A DNA stretch of 64,000 nt from Polaribacter cellanae (lineage in GTDB: Bacteria; Bacteroidota; Bacteroidia; Flavobacteriales; Flavobacteriaceae), in the NCBI RefSeq assembly GCF_017569185.1, contig NZ_CP071869.1, forward strand, positions 930,001-994,000. Reading direction: 5' to 3'. Made by a program: the position numbers and the translations under genes. The number at the start of each line of letters is the position of its first letter. The stretch's first letter is position 1. The notes under the pieces are model-generated. The model did not search any database, had not been told where the DNA came from, and saw nothing but the letters and a program-made list of their open reading frames with translations. This document shows positions 26,342 through 34,877 of this stretch, one piece after another.

Positions 26342-29300
26342 GTTTTCTTTGTAAATTGATAGTAACAGATTGGTATAAAGTATAAACTAACTATTGTGCC
26401 CAAAAGCATACCTCCAATTAAGGCTACTGCTAAAGGAGCTTGTAATTCTGCTCCTATTCCGCTAGTTAATAATAAAGGTACCAAGGCTAGAATGGTTGTT
26501 AAACTGGTCATTAATATCGGTTTTAAACGTCTTTGACCTGCAACTAATAACGCCTTCATTAACGGATATCCCTGTCTTTGTAATTGAATAATGGTATCTA
26601 TTTTTAAAATGGAATCGTTAATAATAATTCCACTCATCACTACAATACCTATCATAGACATTAAATTGATACTCATACCAAAAAGTTTTAAAAACAAAAA
26701 TGCACCTGCTAAATCTATGGGTACTTCTAACAATATAATCAACGGTAAAACAAAAGATTCAAATTGTGAGGCTAGAATAAAATACAGTAGTATTAAAGAA
26801 ATTAATAAGACTATTTTTAATTCGCTCATTAATTCTTGGTTAGAAAAAAAACTTCCAGAAAAATTTACATCGTACTGAGAGTTCTTGCTAACTACTTTCT
26901 TTATATCTGTAATAGTAGTTGCTACTTGAGCATCATCTATATGAAATGCTACAGGATAATATTCACCTTCATTACCTCCTGTAATTGTTTTTAAATCTTC
27001 TGATTTTACAGTTTTAATAAAGTTTTTTACATGAAAAACAGCACTATCTCTAGATATAACTGTTGTCTCATTTAGAATATCATTCAAATATTTTGCATTT
27101 CCTCCTAAAATTACTGGAACAAAGTTTTGATTGTCTACAATTGATAATACTTCACGCTCATTAAAAGCACTTTTTAAAGTATTAAATAACGTATTCGCAT
27201 TTACATTATACATCATTAGTTTTTCTTGATCTGCAACCAAAGTCATATACTCTTGTAGCGCAATAGGTTCTAACTTTATAGTTTCTGATTTTGCTTGTAG
27301 CTGATGCCAGATCGTTTTTAATTGTTTTTGTTGTTGACTTCCTAAATTTTCAACAGGGCGTAATTTTGCAACTAAAGAAGTTTCTTTATTTGAAAAAATT
27401 AAACTAAAAATATTGTCTACATCTTCATATACAAATACTGCATTCGGGTATGTTTTTGTCAAAAACTCATTTAAATGCCTTTTTATATTTGTTAGTGCAG
27501 TTTCTGATGTTGTTTCTACATAAAGTGTCATTTCTGAGCCTTTCGCATCTGCATTTTTATCTAAAATAAATTGCTGAGTCCCTACTAAAGCCGTTTGATT
27601 TATTAATTTTTCTTTAATAGGATTTAAAATTTCTAGTACTCTACGTTTATTTTCATCAACATTAATAGGTTCATTCCAATCTACTTTTAACAAAACCTCT
27701 GTACTTGTAAGCGCAGGCATTTGTGTTTTTGGTAAACTATTAAACAATCCAATAGTTGAAACTAAGAGAAGTATAATAATACTCCAAGAAGCCACTTGTT
27801 TTCTCATTACCCAACGAAATCCTTTTTCATACAAAACGGCATAATCTAAAGTATTTATTTTGGAAAAGAAACCTATTTCCTTGGTTATTGCATTACTTTC
27901 TTTTCTATATAATAAACGATATAAGACTGGTAATAATGTTATTGAAACAAAAAAGGAAATGAACAACCCAATACTTATTGCCATTGCTTGGTCATAAAAC
28001 AAAGCGCCACTTATACCACTTAAAAAAACCAGTGGTAGAAAAACAGCACAGGTAGTTAATGCTGAACTTAATAACGGTTTTATTACTTCATTTGTTCCTA
28101 AAACGCAAGATTCTGATAAGTTGAAACCTCTTTCTCTATACTGTGTAATATTATCGATAACAATAATAGAATTGTCAATCATTAAACCAATTCCTAAAAC
28201 TAAACCAGAAAGCGATATAATATTTATTGAAATGCCTAGAAGATGAAAAAATAAAAAACAAATAATAACTGAAGTTGGAATAGTAATTCCTATTAATAAA
28301 GGAGATTTTATATTTTTTAAAAATAAAAACATCACCGCAAATGCTAAAAGCATTCCCCATAATAAACTCTGCAATAAATTACTTATGGCAACATCTAATA
28401 ACTTGGTTTGATCTCTAGTAATAGAAAAATTAATATGCTCGTAATCTTTTTTCAGGTTTTTTATTAAGTTATTTAAAGAAGTCTTTAAATCGCCCATTCT
28501 AGCATCACTTTGTTTTATGATTGCCATTGTAAGTGCTTCGTCTCCGTTAGACAAAACTAAACCAGTTCTTTTTTGCGGATGCTCTATAACCTCCGCAAGT
28601 TCTTTCAGTTGATAAACCTTGTTATTTTTATTTATGTATATAGATTTTACATCATTTATTGTATTTAAAGAATTACCTAACCGAATATCATATTGATATT
28701 GATTATCTTTAATTAAAAGACTCCCTATATCTAAATTATTTGTTTTGATAGCCGATTCTAAATTATCTAAACTAATCCCTAATGCATCTATTTTTTTTTG
28801 ATCTACTTTTATTAAAATTTCTGACGATACTAAACCACTAATATCCACCATAGCTACTTCATTTAGCTGTTCAATTCTTTTACGAATTACTTGGTTAGAA
28901 AAACGATTGAAATCTACAAACTCCTGAGAGACGGGAAATAAATCATCTATATTATTAATTGTTGTTTTATTATTTTTAGCAGATTCTTTAAGGGTCATGC
29001 TCAAATAAAATACAGGAATATCTGTAGTATTTGCTTTTATAACCTTTGGGCGTTTAATCGTTTTGGGCAAACTACCCATTATTCTATCTACTTTTTCATT
29101 CACCTCTATAAAAGCATAGTCAATATTACTACCGTGAGAAAAACTAAGCTTAATAATCCCTAATTCATTAGTAGTTTCACTTTTAATATCTTTTAAATGA
29201 CCTACTTGCATTAAGCGAGAACGTAATGGTTTTATAATGGCATCTTCCAATTGTCTAGCAGACATATTATCTGCCTGAACCTGTACTGTAATTTCTGGAA

Positions 29301-29418
29301 TATCAATATCTGGCATTAACGATATTGGTATAAAACCAAAAGCATAAACACCTAATATCAACACCCCTAATGTTGTCATTAAAACAGCTATAGGTTTATG
29401 TATTAAAAATTTTACCAT
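26338..29418 (-). CDS. RND-superfamily transporter (outer module)
   Basis: 1026 aa, HAE1/AcrB-like topology, with N-terminal helix (about 10-30) and MPDIDIPEITVQVQA at the start of the first porter domain. TM4 has GIGLMIDNSIIVIDNI: the first Asp of the AcrB pair is kept and the second is Asn. TM10 region VMSGIIINDSILKID lacks the relay lysine at the expected place. It is coupled to the TolC gene by ATGA overlap. The 151 bp upstream to the thiol lipoprotein gene hold no gene. With the upstream adaptor it would form a complete envelope-spanning exporter; a peptide substrate is inferred from context. Confidence 0.88.
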   Translation of the reverse strand: MVKFLIHKPIAVLMTTLGVLILGVYAFGFIPISLMPDIDIPEITVQVQADNMSARQLEDAIIKPLRSRLMQVGHLKDIKSETTNELGIIKLSFSHGSNIDYAFIEVNEKVDRIMGSLPKTIKRPKVIKANTTDIPVFYLSMTLKESAKNNKTTINNIDDLFPVSQEFVDFNRFSNQVIRKRIEQLNEVAMVDISGLVSSEILIKVDQKKIDALGISLDNLESAIKTNNLDIGSLLIKDNQYQYDIRLGNSLNTINDVKSIYINKNNKVYQLKELAEVIEHPQKRTGLVLSNGDEALTMAIIKQSDARMGDLKTSLNNLIKNLKKDYEHINFSITRDQTKLLDVAISNLLQSLLWGMLLAFAVMFLFLKNIKSPLLIGITIPTSVIICFLFFHLLGISINIISLSGLVLGIGLMIDNSIIVIDNITQYRERGFNLSESCVLGTNEVIKPLLSSALTTCAVFLPLVFLSGISGALFYDQAMAISIGLFISFFVSITLLPVLYRLLYRKESNAITKEIGFFSKINTLDYAVLYEKGFRWVMRKQVASWSIIILLLVSTIGLFNSLPKTQMPALTSTEVLLKVDWNEPINVDENKRRVLEILNPIKEKLINQTALVGTQQFILDKNADAKGSEMTLYVETTSETALTNIKRHLNEFLTKTYPNAVFVYEDVDNIFSLIFSNKETSLVAKLRPVENLGSQQQKQLKTIWHQLQAKSETIKLEPIALQEYMTLVADQEKLMMYNVNANTLFNTLKSAFNEREVLSIVDNQNFVPVILGGNAKYLNDILNETTVISRDSAVFHVKNFIKTVKSEDLKTITGGNEGEYYPVAFHIDDAQVATTITDIKKVVSKNSQYDVNFSGSFFSNQELMSELKIVLLISLILLYFILASQFESFVLPLIILLEVPIDLAGAFLFLKLFGMSINLMSMIGIVVMSGIIINDSILKIDTIIQLQRQGYPLMKALLVAGQRRLKPILMTSLTTILALVPLLLTSGIGAELQAPLAVALIGGMLLGTIVSLYFIPICYYQFTKKT

Positions 29419-29569
29419 ATCAAAAAATTACAAAGTTTATTTTTATAGGTGTTAAAAAAGCAATTGTTGAAGTCCAATGTTAAATTAAGCTTGGCGAACT
29501 TTATTTTACTTTAAAAAGTATTATGTTTTGACAGGCTTACAAAGACCAAAATTTAATTTACAAACAAGT

Positions 29570-30112
29570 TTATTTACTAACACATTTAAGTATAAAATTT
29601 TCTTCAGCTTTAAAATCTCTATTATAGTTAGGAAAAAAAACATTTTTTATGCTGCCTTCTATATCTAACCTCAAAAAAACAGGAGTGTATATAAATTTTA
29701 ATTCTTTTCTAATTAAATCTTTTTCATCATTATAAACATAGTCTATATAACTGTTTTTTAGTTGATCTCTTCCGATATTGGCTGAGGTTGAAATAATATA
29801 AACTTTTTTAGATTTATTTAAGGAATCTATTTTTTTTGATATTTCATAACCAACATCAATACATGTACCACAATCAAATCCGTTATATAAGAAAATAGTT
29901 TTATTAGAAGTTTTTAAACTATCTTCTAAAATATCAGATAAAGATTTAATTTTTTTTCCTCTAATAGATTTTTTCTGTTGTTCTAAAATATTTTTTTTTA
30001 TTGATAAGTTCTTACTTATGGAATTATTTTCTTCTCTACTTTGTTTACATTGAATTATTAAAAATGTTAAAATTATCAAAGCAAAATTTTTACATCTATA
30101 ATTCATTATCAC
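29570..30112 (-). CDS. Thioredoxin-fold lipoprotein with CGTC motif
   Basis: 180 aa. Lipoprotein signal with lipobox LIIQC (Cys22). A basic linker region is followed by a thioredoxin-type strand and YNGFDCGTCIDVGYE (near residue 76), a CxxC site at the start of a helix. YTPVFLRLD about 65 residues later matches the cis-proline loop. It overlaps the end of the beta-propeller gene by 17 bases; ATG 30106 (MNYRCKN) is an alternative start. It is the counterpart of the CTSC lipoprotein at 23166, so each module pairs a peptide with a thiol lipoprotein. Confidence 0.72.
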   Translation of the reverse strand: MIMNYRCKNFALIILTFLIIQCKQSREENNSISKNLSIKKNILEQQKKSIRGKKIKSLSDILEDSLKTSNKTIFLYNGFDCGTCIDVGYEISKKIDSLNKSKKVYIISTSANIGRDQLKNSYIDYVYNDEKDLIRKELKFIYTPVFLRLDIEGSIKNVFFPNYNRDFKAEENFILKCVSK

Positions 30113-31079
30113 GTATTTTAGATTTAATTAAATTTCCAGATATAGCATCAAATCCAAAAAAAGTATTATCCTTTATAGAAAAATTCTCAAACCATCCTTT
30201 TCCAAGATTTATTATCCGTTTTGGCTTGATATTATCATCTAATAACTCTAGTTCAAGAATTTTGTGCGATTGTACTTTATTATTTTTATATGACGGTACT
30301 TTTAAATATAACTTATTCTTATCTAGAGATACATCAGAAGCAAGAACATAAAATGAATTAAATTTAGACTCTTTAGTTTTTATAAACTTTGTAAAGCTCT
30401 TAACAATATCAAGATTCGAGTAATCATATTTAGAAAGAAATTTACCTTTTAAATCATATATATTAATTTCTGGCCTTATATTGGAAATTGATATAACTTT
30501 ATTTTGATAGTTTATTAAATGACATTCGTTTTTTATAATTTCTTCGCTTTTATTTTCATAGTTTGTTAAACTACCAAAGCGAAAAGCATTACCTATGCTA
30601 TCAAATTTTGTAAAATTATATTCGTTGTCTGGACTACATATATAATAATTTGGTCCTTTTTTAAAAAAACTAAGTTGTGGATTAAATTTTATATCCTCTG
30701 GGGGATAAATTGTGTAAGAATATTTGTAATTATTAAATACTTCTATTGATTTTTTTCCATCGTTCGTAACATAAATATTTGAATTATCAACAAATATATT
30801 AAATGCTCCCAAAAAATCTCCTGGACCTCTACCTGTACTGCCAAAGGTGTTTTTTAAATTTAAATTCTTGTCAAGAACAATTACCTGATTTCGTTTATAA
30901 TCAGTTAAATATATTTGGTTATTATAATTTTTAATATTTCTAACATCAGAAATATACGTTCCGTCTTCTAGTTTATTAATAGATTTAATAAATTCTAAAT
31001 CTGTACTTTTGAAAGTGTTGTTATTTTTATTACACGAAATAAACAATATCATAAACAGAAAAAATTTAAGTGGTTTCAT
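30096..31079 (-). CDS. 6-bladed beta-propeller lipoprotein (outer module)
   Basis: 327 aa from ATG 31079, chosen because it gives a clean lipoprotein signal (MKPLKFFLFMILFISC); a start at 31103 adds eight residues. It has FGSTGRGPGDF, the hallmark GxxGxGPGxF of the Bacteroidota 6-bladed beta-propeller family, and repeated short-strand blades. It overlaps the downstream thiol lipoprotein by 17 bases. It follows peptide 3 after a perfect hairpin, the same order (peptide, hairpin, then lipoproteins) as in the inner module although the two lipoproteins are swapped. The molecular role of the family is not known. Confidence 0.8.
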   Translation of the reverse strand: MKPLKFFLFMILFISCNKNNNTFKSTDLEFIKSINKLEDGTYISDVRNIKNYNNQIYLTDYKRNQVIVLDKNLNLKNTFGSTGRGPGDFLGAFNIFVDNSNIYVTNDGKKSIEVFNNYKYSYTIYPPEDIKFNPQLSFFKKGPNYYICSPDNEYNFTKFDSIGNAFRFGSLTNYENKSEEIIKNECHLINYQNKVISISNIRPEINIYDLKGKFLSKYDYSNLDIVKSFTKFIKTKESKFNSFYVLASDVSLDKNKLYLKVPSYKNNKVQSHKILELELLDDNIKPKRIINLGKGWFENFSIKDNTFFGFDAISGNLIKSKIRDNEL

Positions 31080-31095
31080 AATTTTTATTTGTAAG

Positions 31096-31124
31096 ACAAG
31101 CATAAAGTTTTACTTTATGCTTGT
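31096..31124 (-). other. Perfect intercistronic hairpin after peptide 3
   Basis: ACAAGCATAAAG (31096-31107) pairs perfectly with CTTTATGCTTGT (31113-31124) around a 5-nt loop. It lies between the peptide 3 stop and the beta-propeller start with no U-run after it on the minus transcript. Its sequence is unrelated to the hairpin at 23713, but it holds the same position. Confidence 0.6.
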
Positions 31125-31141
31125 ATATATTTAACATCTAT

Positions 31142-31432
31142 TTAAATGCATGCACTCTTATTATTATCGCAGTTAACCCAACCGTCACCTGATAAACAAA
31201 TGTAATCACCAGTACAACTAACTGAGCCACTAACTACAGTCTGTCCGTCTATTGTTTTAAAACAATTAGCAGATGCAGAGCATCCTGAACTATCTTCCGC
31301 ACTTGCTATTTTCATAGATATTAAATGAGAAAGGTTCAACTGAAAAGTTTCATCTGCTTTTCGATGATTTAAATTAATAGCCATTACAGCTAATAGAATT
31401 ATCGTTCCAAGAATAATTTTCTTTTTTTTCAT
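31142..31432 (-). CDS. NVEALA-like cysteine-rich secreted peptide 3
   Basis: 96 aa from ATG 31432; an extension to 31528 adds residues unlike a signal and is rejected. MKKKK start, hydrophobic segment about 6-20, polar spacer, then LISMKIASA-E at 37-46. The 51-residue mature region is rich in Ser/Gly/Asp and has six cysteines, a different pattern from peptides 1 and 2. It is encoded between the HlyD adaptor and the beta-propeller lipoprotein. The 198 bp upstream hold no gene and may carry its promoter. The family assignment rests on leader layout and context. Confidence 0.7.
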   Translation of the reverse strand: MKKKKIILGTIILLAVMAINLNHRKADETFQLNLSHLISMKIASAEDSSGCSASANCFKTIDGQTVVSGSVSCTGDYICLSGDGWVNCDNNKSACI

Positions 31433-31630
31433 TTCTAAAGATTTTAAATGTTTAATAATAATAATTTTTAATTTTATAAGTTTAGAAGGTATGCTACTTA
31501 ACAAAACATAATATCTACTTAATACCAATTAAATAGTATTCTGAAAATAACTTTTTATAAACAGACCTTTATTTAAGAGAGAACTACATAGGCAAATCAT
31601 TTAAAGATTATACATATTATTATCTATAAT

Positions 31631-32734
31631 TTAATTTTCACTTCTTTTCACAAATACCTCACTATCATGCGCTAAATTCAAATTATTAGAAATCACAATA
31701 GTGTCTCCAGTTTTTAATGTTGCGCTACTTTTATCTGGGTTTGGTATTACAGCATAAGATTTACTATTTTCTAAAATTGTTAAAATATAGGTCCAATAAG
31801 CTTTCCCTTTTTTAACTGTAAATAATACTTCTTGATTATCTCTTAAAACTACAGCAGATTTAGGTACAACAAATTGATTCGGAATATCCTTTTTTACAAA
31901 AACTTTTACATTCATTCCTTCTAATAAATTACCATCATTCTTTACTTTAGCTCTAATTAAAATAGTACCATCTTTTTCAACTTGTGGATTTATTGTAGTT
32001 ACTTTTCCTTTATAAGTTTTATTTGAAGCAAAAGGTTCAATAGAGATTCTATCCTTTACCTTTATGTCTTTAAGTTCAGATTCTATAATATAAAATTCAA
32101 CCTCAAAAATTGCATCATTTATTAAAGTAAGAAATTCTTTCCCTGAATAAATTTGATCATATTTTTTACTATTCATATTGGCTACTTTACCGCTAAAAGG
32201 AGCTATTAATTTGGTTGATTTTAAATCGAACTGAGTATTTTTTAATTGATGAATTGCATTTTTATAGCCAGATTTAATTGCCATCATCTCATATTCTTTT
32301 TCAGGTATATCTTCTTTATTTTCTGAATTAAACCCTCTTCTTATTTGTAAATCATTAAATTCTAAAGTAGCCTGCTTTAAATCGATCTCTGCCTTGGTTA
32401 CTTTTTGTTGATATGTAAAAGCATCTAAACTTGCTAATACTTTTCCTTTTTTAACATAAGTACCATTTTTAACGTAAATATTAGTCAATTTTTCACTAAC
32501 ATTAAATTTAAGTTCACTTTTTTCTAACGCTACCAAACGCCCATTACTCACTAATTCTTTTTTAAAAATTCCTTTGTTTAAAACAAGGATATTTACTTCG
32601 TTTTTATCTGGTAAGTATTCTTTTTTAGTTATTGAATTTTCCTTATCTTCCTTAGGTTTTGTACAATTCAATAAGAAACCAACGCAAAACAATAAATAAA
32701 AACATTTAACCAAATACTTATTTTTCTTATTCAT
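31631..32734 (-). CDS. Periplasmic adaptor (HlyD/RND membrane-fusion) lipoprotein
   Basis: 367 aa. Lipobox FLLNC (Cys24). Order typical of adaptors: beta strand and lipoyl half (LTNIYVKNGTYVKKGKVLASLD), a short coiled-coil hairpin (about 110-160), second lipoyl half (LIAPFSGKVANMNSKKYDQI), beta barrel (DRISIEPFASNKTYKGKVTTINP) and a membrane-proximal domain with VVPKSAVV. It would link an RND pump to TolC; the pump at 26338 and the channel at 24827 are downstream on the same strand. It overlaps the O-antigen-ligase-like gene by eight bases. Confidence 0.88.
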   Translation of the reverse strand: MNKKNKYLVKCFYLLFCVGFLLNCTKPKEDKENSITKKEYLPDKNEVNILVLNKGIFKKELVSNGRLVALEKSELKFNVSEKLTNIYVKNGTYVKKGKVLASLDAFTYQQKVTKAEIDLKQATLEFNDLQIRRGFNSENKEDIPEKEYEMMAIKSGYKNAIHQLKNTQFDLKSTKLIAPFSGKVANMNSKKYDQIYSGKEFLTLINDAIFEVEFYIIESELKDIKVKDRISIEPFASNKTYKGKVTTINPQVEKDGTILIRAKVKNDGNLLEGMNVKVFVKKDIPNQFVVPKSAVVLRDNQEVLFTVKKGKAYWTYILTILENSKSYAVIPNPDKSSATLKTGDTIVISNNLNLAHDSEVFVKRSEN

Positions 32735-34616
32735 TATTTTTTTTTTGATTATAATTGCTTAATATCTTGTTCACTTCTATTTTTATTTCTTTTATAGCGG
32801 TTGACGGCACTTTTATATTTTTTTTTAAAATCGTTTTCGAAATAGCAATTGCTTTTTCATTTTCACCACTTTCTTCATATAACTTAGCTTGTAGATATAA
32901 AGGGTAAAATCGAATAGGAATCATATTCGCAGCATGTTTATAAGCTATCTCTGCCTTGCTATAATCTTTTATATTTTTATAAGCATCACCTAAAGCCGTT
33001 TCTATAATGGTTGTGTTTAAATATTGTTTGGATTTTTCTAAAATTTGTATCGCTTTTTCATTTTGTTTATTCATTGATAGCGTCTTGCCATAATTCATTA
33101 AAAAATCACCATTTTTATTAAGTGTAGGATAAGCTTTAACATATTCTTCAACTGCTCCTATGTAATCACCATACTGGTAAGTAATTGATGCTTTTTTCCA
33201 TTGTTTGAAACTGTTATCCAATTTTTTTGTGTAAGAATAACCACTATAGATTCCTGTAAAGCCTAACACAAAAACAAATACTTTAAATGCCCAAAGAGTA
33301 TATTTAGGTCTATTATTAAAATTAAGAACTCGATACTTCTCTCTATCCAAACTTCCTAAAAGAGCAAGAAGCATTACTAAAATAATTTTGATGGGTAATA
33401 TTTGCATAGGATATGAAACAAGAGCAAAAACACCAATGCCTAAAAACGTTGCTTTTACTATTAAAAAAAAGAATCTGTTTTCATCAGCAGCCTTTATTTT
33501 GAATAATACAAACAATACAATAACCAACAACAATAAACCTATAAACCCATTTTCAGTTATAAATTGTAACCATTCATTGAAAGCATAATTGGTATTATCT
33601 GCAACTAACGCATCTATGGTTTCTCCGTGTTTTTTAAAATAACCTGCTTGATAATTCATATAATGGGTTTTAAAATCATCAAAACCAACTCCAGTAGCAG
33701 GAAAATCTTTTACAATTTCTGTAGTTACCTTCCAGATAAACAAACGACCATCAGAAGACCCTTTTTTAAGATGATAGATTCCAAACAAACCAGCAAACAG
33801 AAAAATTAGTGTAGCTAAAAACAAAGCAGTTCTTTGTGCTCGATTAATTTTCTTAAACGTATTTCTAATAAAACTATATTTAAACTCTAGTAAAACAAGA
33901 CTACTTAATAATACTGCCAACCAAGCCCCTCTAGATCGTGTTGCAGGTATTACTATAATTACACTAATTAGCCCCAGCAGTGGTATATATTCAAAAATAT
34001 ATTTAATTATTTTTCTTGTTTTTGTCGAGCTTTTTGTAATTGATGCATTTATTTTAACTATTATTTTTTTTCTGAACAAATACATACCTAGTGCAATTGG
34101 CCACACCGTAGCCAAAAAACCAGCATAGGGTCCTGGATTAAAAAAGCTACCAGTTATTTTAAAACCAGAATGATTTGAAGATAAATAACCCAATAATTGC
34201 AAATTTCCATGAATTGATTGAGCAATACCAGAAATGATAACTGCTAACAGTAACCAGAGATATGTTTTTAAAGAAAAAGTTCTTATAATAAAATAGATAA
34301 TTCCTAATCCTATCAATTCTATATAACGTAAAGAGAAACCAAAATTTGGTTGAATAAAGTATCTATTTATTGATATATATCCAAACAACAACAATATGGC
34401 AATATCGAGTTTGGTAACTTGAAACTCTTTAAATAAAGATGTAAAGAACATAATTAAAAAAACTTCAAAAAGAGCCACACAACTATATGCAAAAACAATA
34501 AATTTACTTGTTATTGTTGATTGTATGTAATCAGCTAAATTGAGTTGTGGCAGAACTACCAACAACAAACCTATGCTAATCAATAAAAAATAATTTATAG
34601 TTTTAGTAAAAAACAT
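32727..34616 (-). CDS. O-antigen ligase (Wzy_C)-like membrane protein with TPR C-terminus
   Basis: 629 aa. About ten to twelve membrane helices span residues 1-440, with the Wzy/WaaL/PglL-type region containing GSFFNPGPYAGFLA, ATRSRGAWLA and the periplasmic loop GVGFDDFKTHYMNYQAGYF. The C-terminal 150 residues are TPR-like helix pairs (YGDYIGAVEEYVKA, NEKAIQILEKSKQYL, YSKAEIAYKHAANMI). Relatives join glycans to lipid A, polymerise O-units or glycosylate proteins. The 8-base overlap with the adaptor gene and the nearby peptide suggest that peptide glycosylation or another transfer reaction should be considered, but nothing in the sequence proves the acceptor. Confidence 0.7.
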   Translation of the reverse strand: MFFTKTINYFLLISIGLLLVVLPQLNLADYIQSTITSKFIVFAYSCVALFEVFLIMFFTSLFKEFQVTKLDIAILLLFGYISINRYFIQPNFGFSLRYIELIGLGIIYFIIRTFSLKTYLWLLLAVIISGIAQSIHGNLQLLGYLSSNHSGFKITGSFFNPGPYAGFLATVWPIALGMYLFRKKIIVKINASITKSSTKTRKIIKYIFEYIPLLGLISVIIVIPATRSRGAWLAVLLSSLVLLEFKYSFIRNTFKKINRAQRTALFLATLIFLFAGLFGIYHLKKGSSDGRLFIWKVTTEIVKDFPATGVGFDDFKTHYMNYQAGYFKKHGETIDALVADNTNYAFNEWLQFITENGFIGLLLLVIVLFVLFKIKAADENRFFFLIVKATFLGIGVFALVSYPMQILPIKIILVMLLALLGSLDREKYRVLNFNNRPKYTLWAFKVFVFVLGFTGIYSGYSYTKKLDNSFKQWKKASITYQYGDYIGAVEEYVKAYPTLNKNGDFLMNYGKTLSMNKQNEKAIQILEKSKQYLNTTIIETALGDAYKNIKDYSKAEIAYKHAANMIPIRFYPLYLQAKLYEESGENEKAIAISKTILKKNIKVPSTAIKEIKIEVNKILSNYNQKKNNE

Positions 34617-34817
34617 AATTCAACTAGAAACTAAAATAATGGAAGGTGAATATTATTTTACTCATTTTTTTTATAATATTTTACTAATATATAAAAATAT
34701 CTCAAATACGGGATATTTTAATACATTATTATTGAATTATTAATCAATTTTGTGTCAGTTAAAACACATAATACATTAGATTAAAGAATATTAATACATA
34801 GTAAAAGCGATAAAAAA

Positions 34818-34851
34818 ATATCCCATAAAAGGGATTATATATGTATATTTG
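34818..34851 (+). promoter_or_regulatory. Candidate operator and -7 box upstream of the oxoamine synthase gene
   Basis: ATATCCC-ATAAAA-GGGATTAT (34818-34838) is an inverted repeat just before TATATTTG (34844-34851), a match to TAnnTTTG. A further half-site CGGGATATTT is at 34711. The gene start follows 26 bases after the box. The overlap with the promoter suggests repression, perhaps by the TetR protein at 37363. Confidence 0.45.
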
Positions 34852-34877
34852 TTTTTTTATCAACCTAACCCAACGCT

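Noticed and set aside
26591-26878. 95-codon plus-strand open frame inside the outer RND gene
   Set aside because: Antisense shadow of conserved transmembrane codons; no homology recognised.
31433-31528. Longer form of peptide 3 starting at 31528
   Set aside because: The extra 32 residues precede the MKKKK-hydrophobic leader and would bury it internally.
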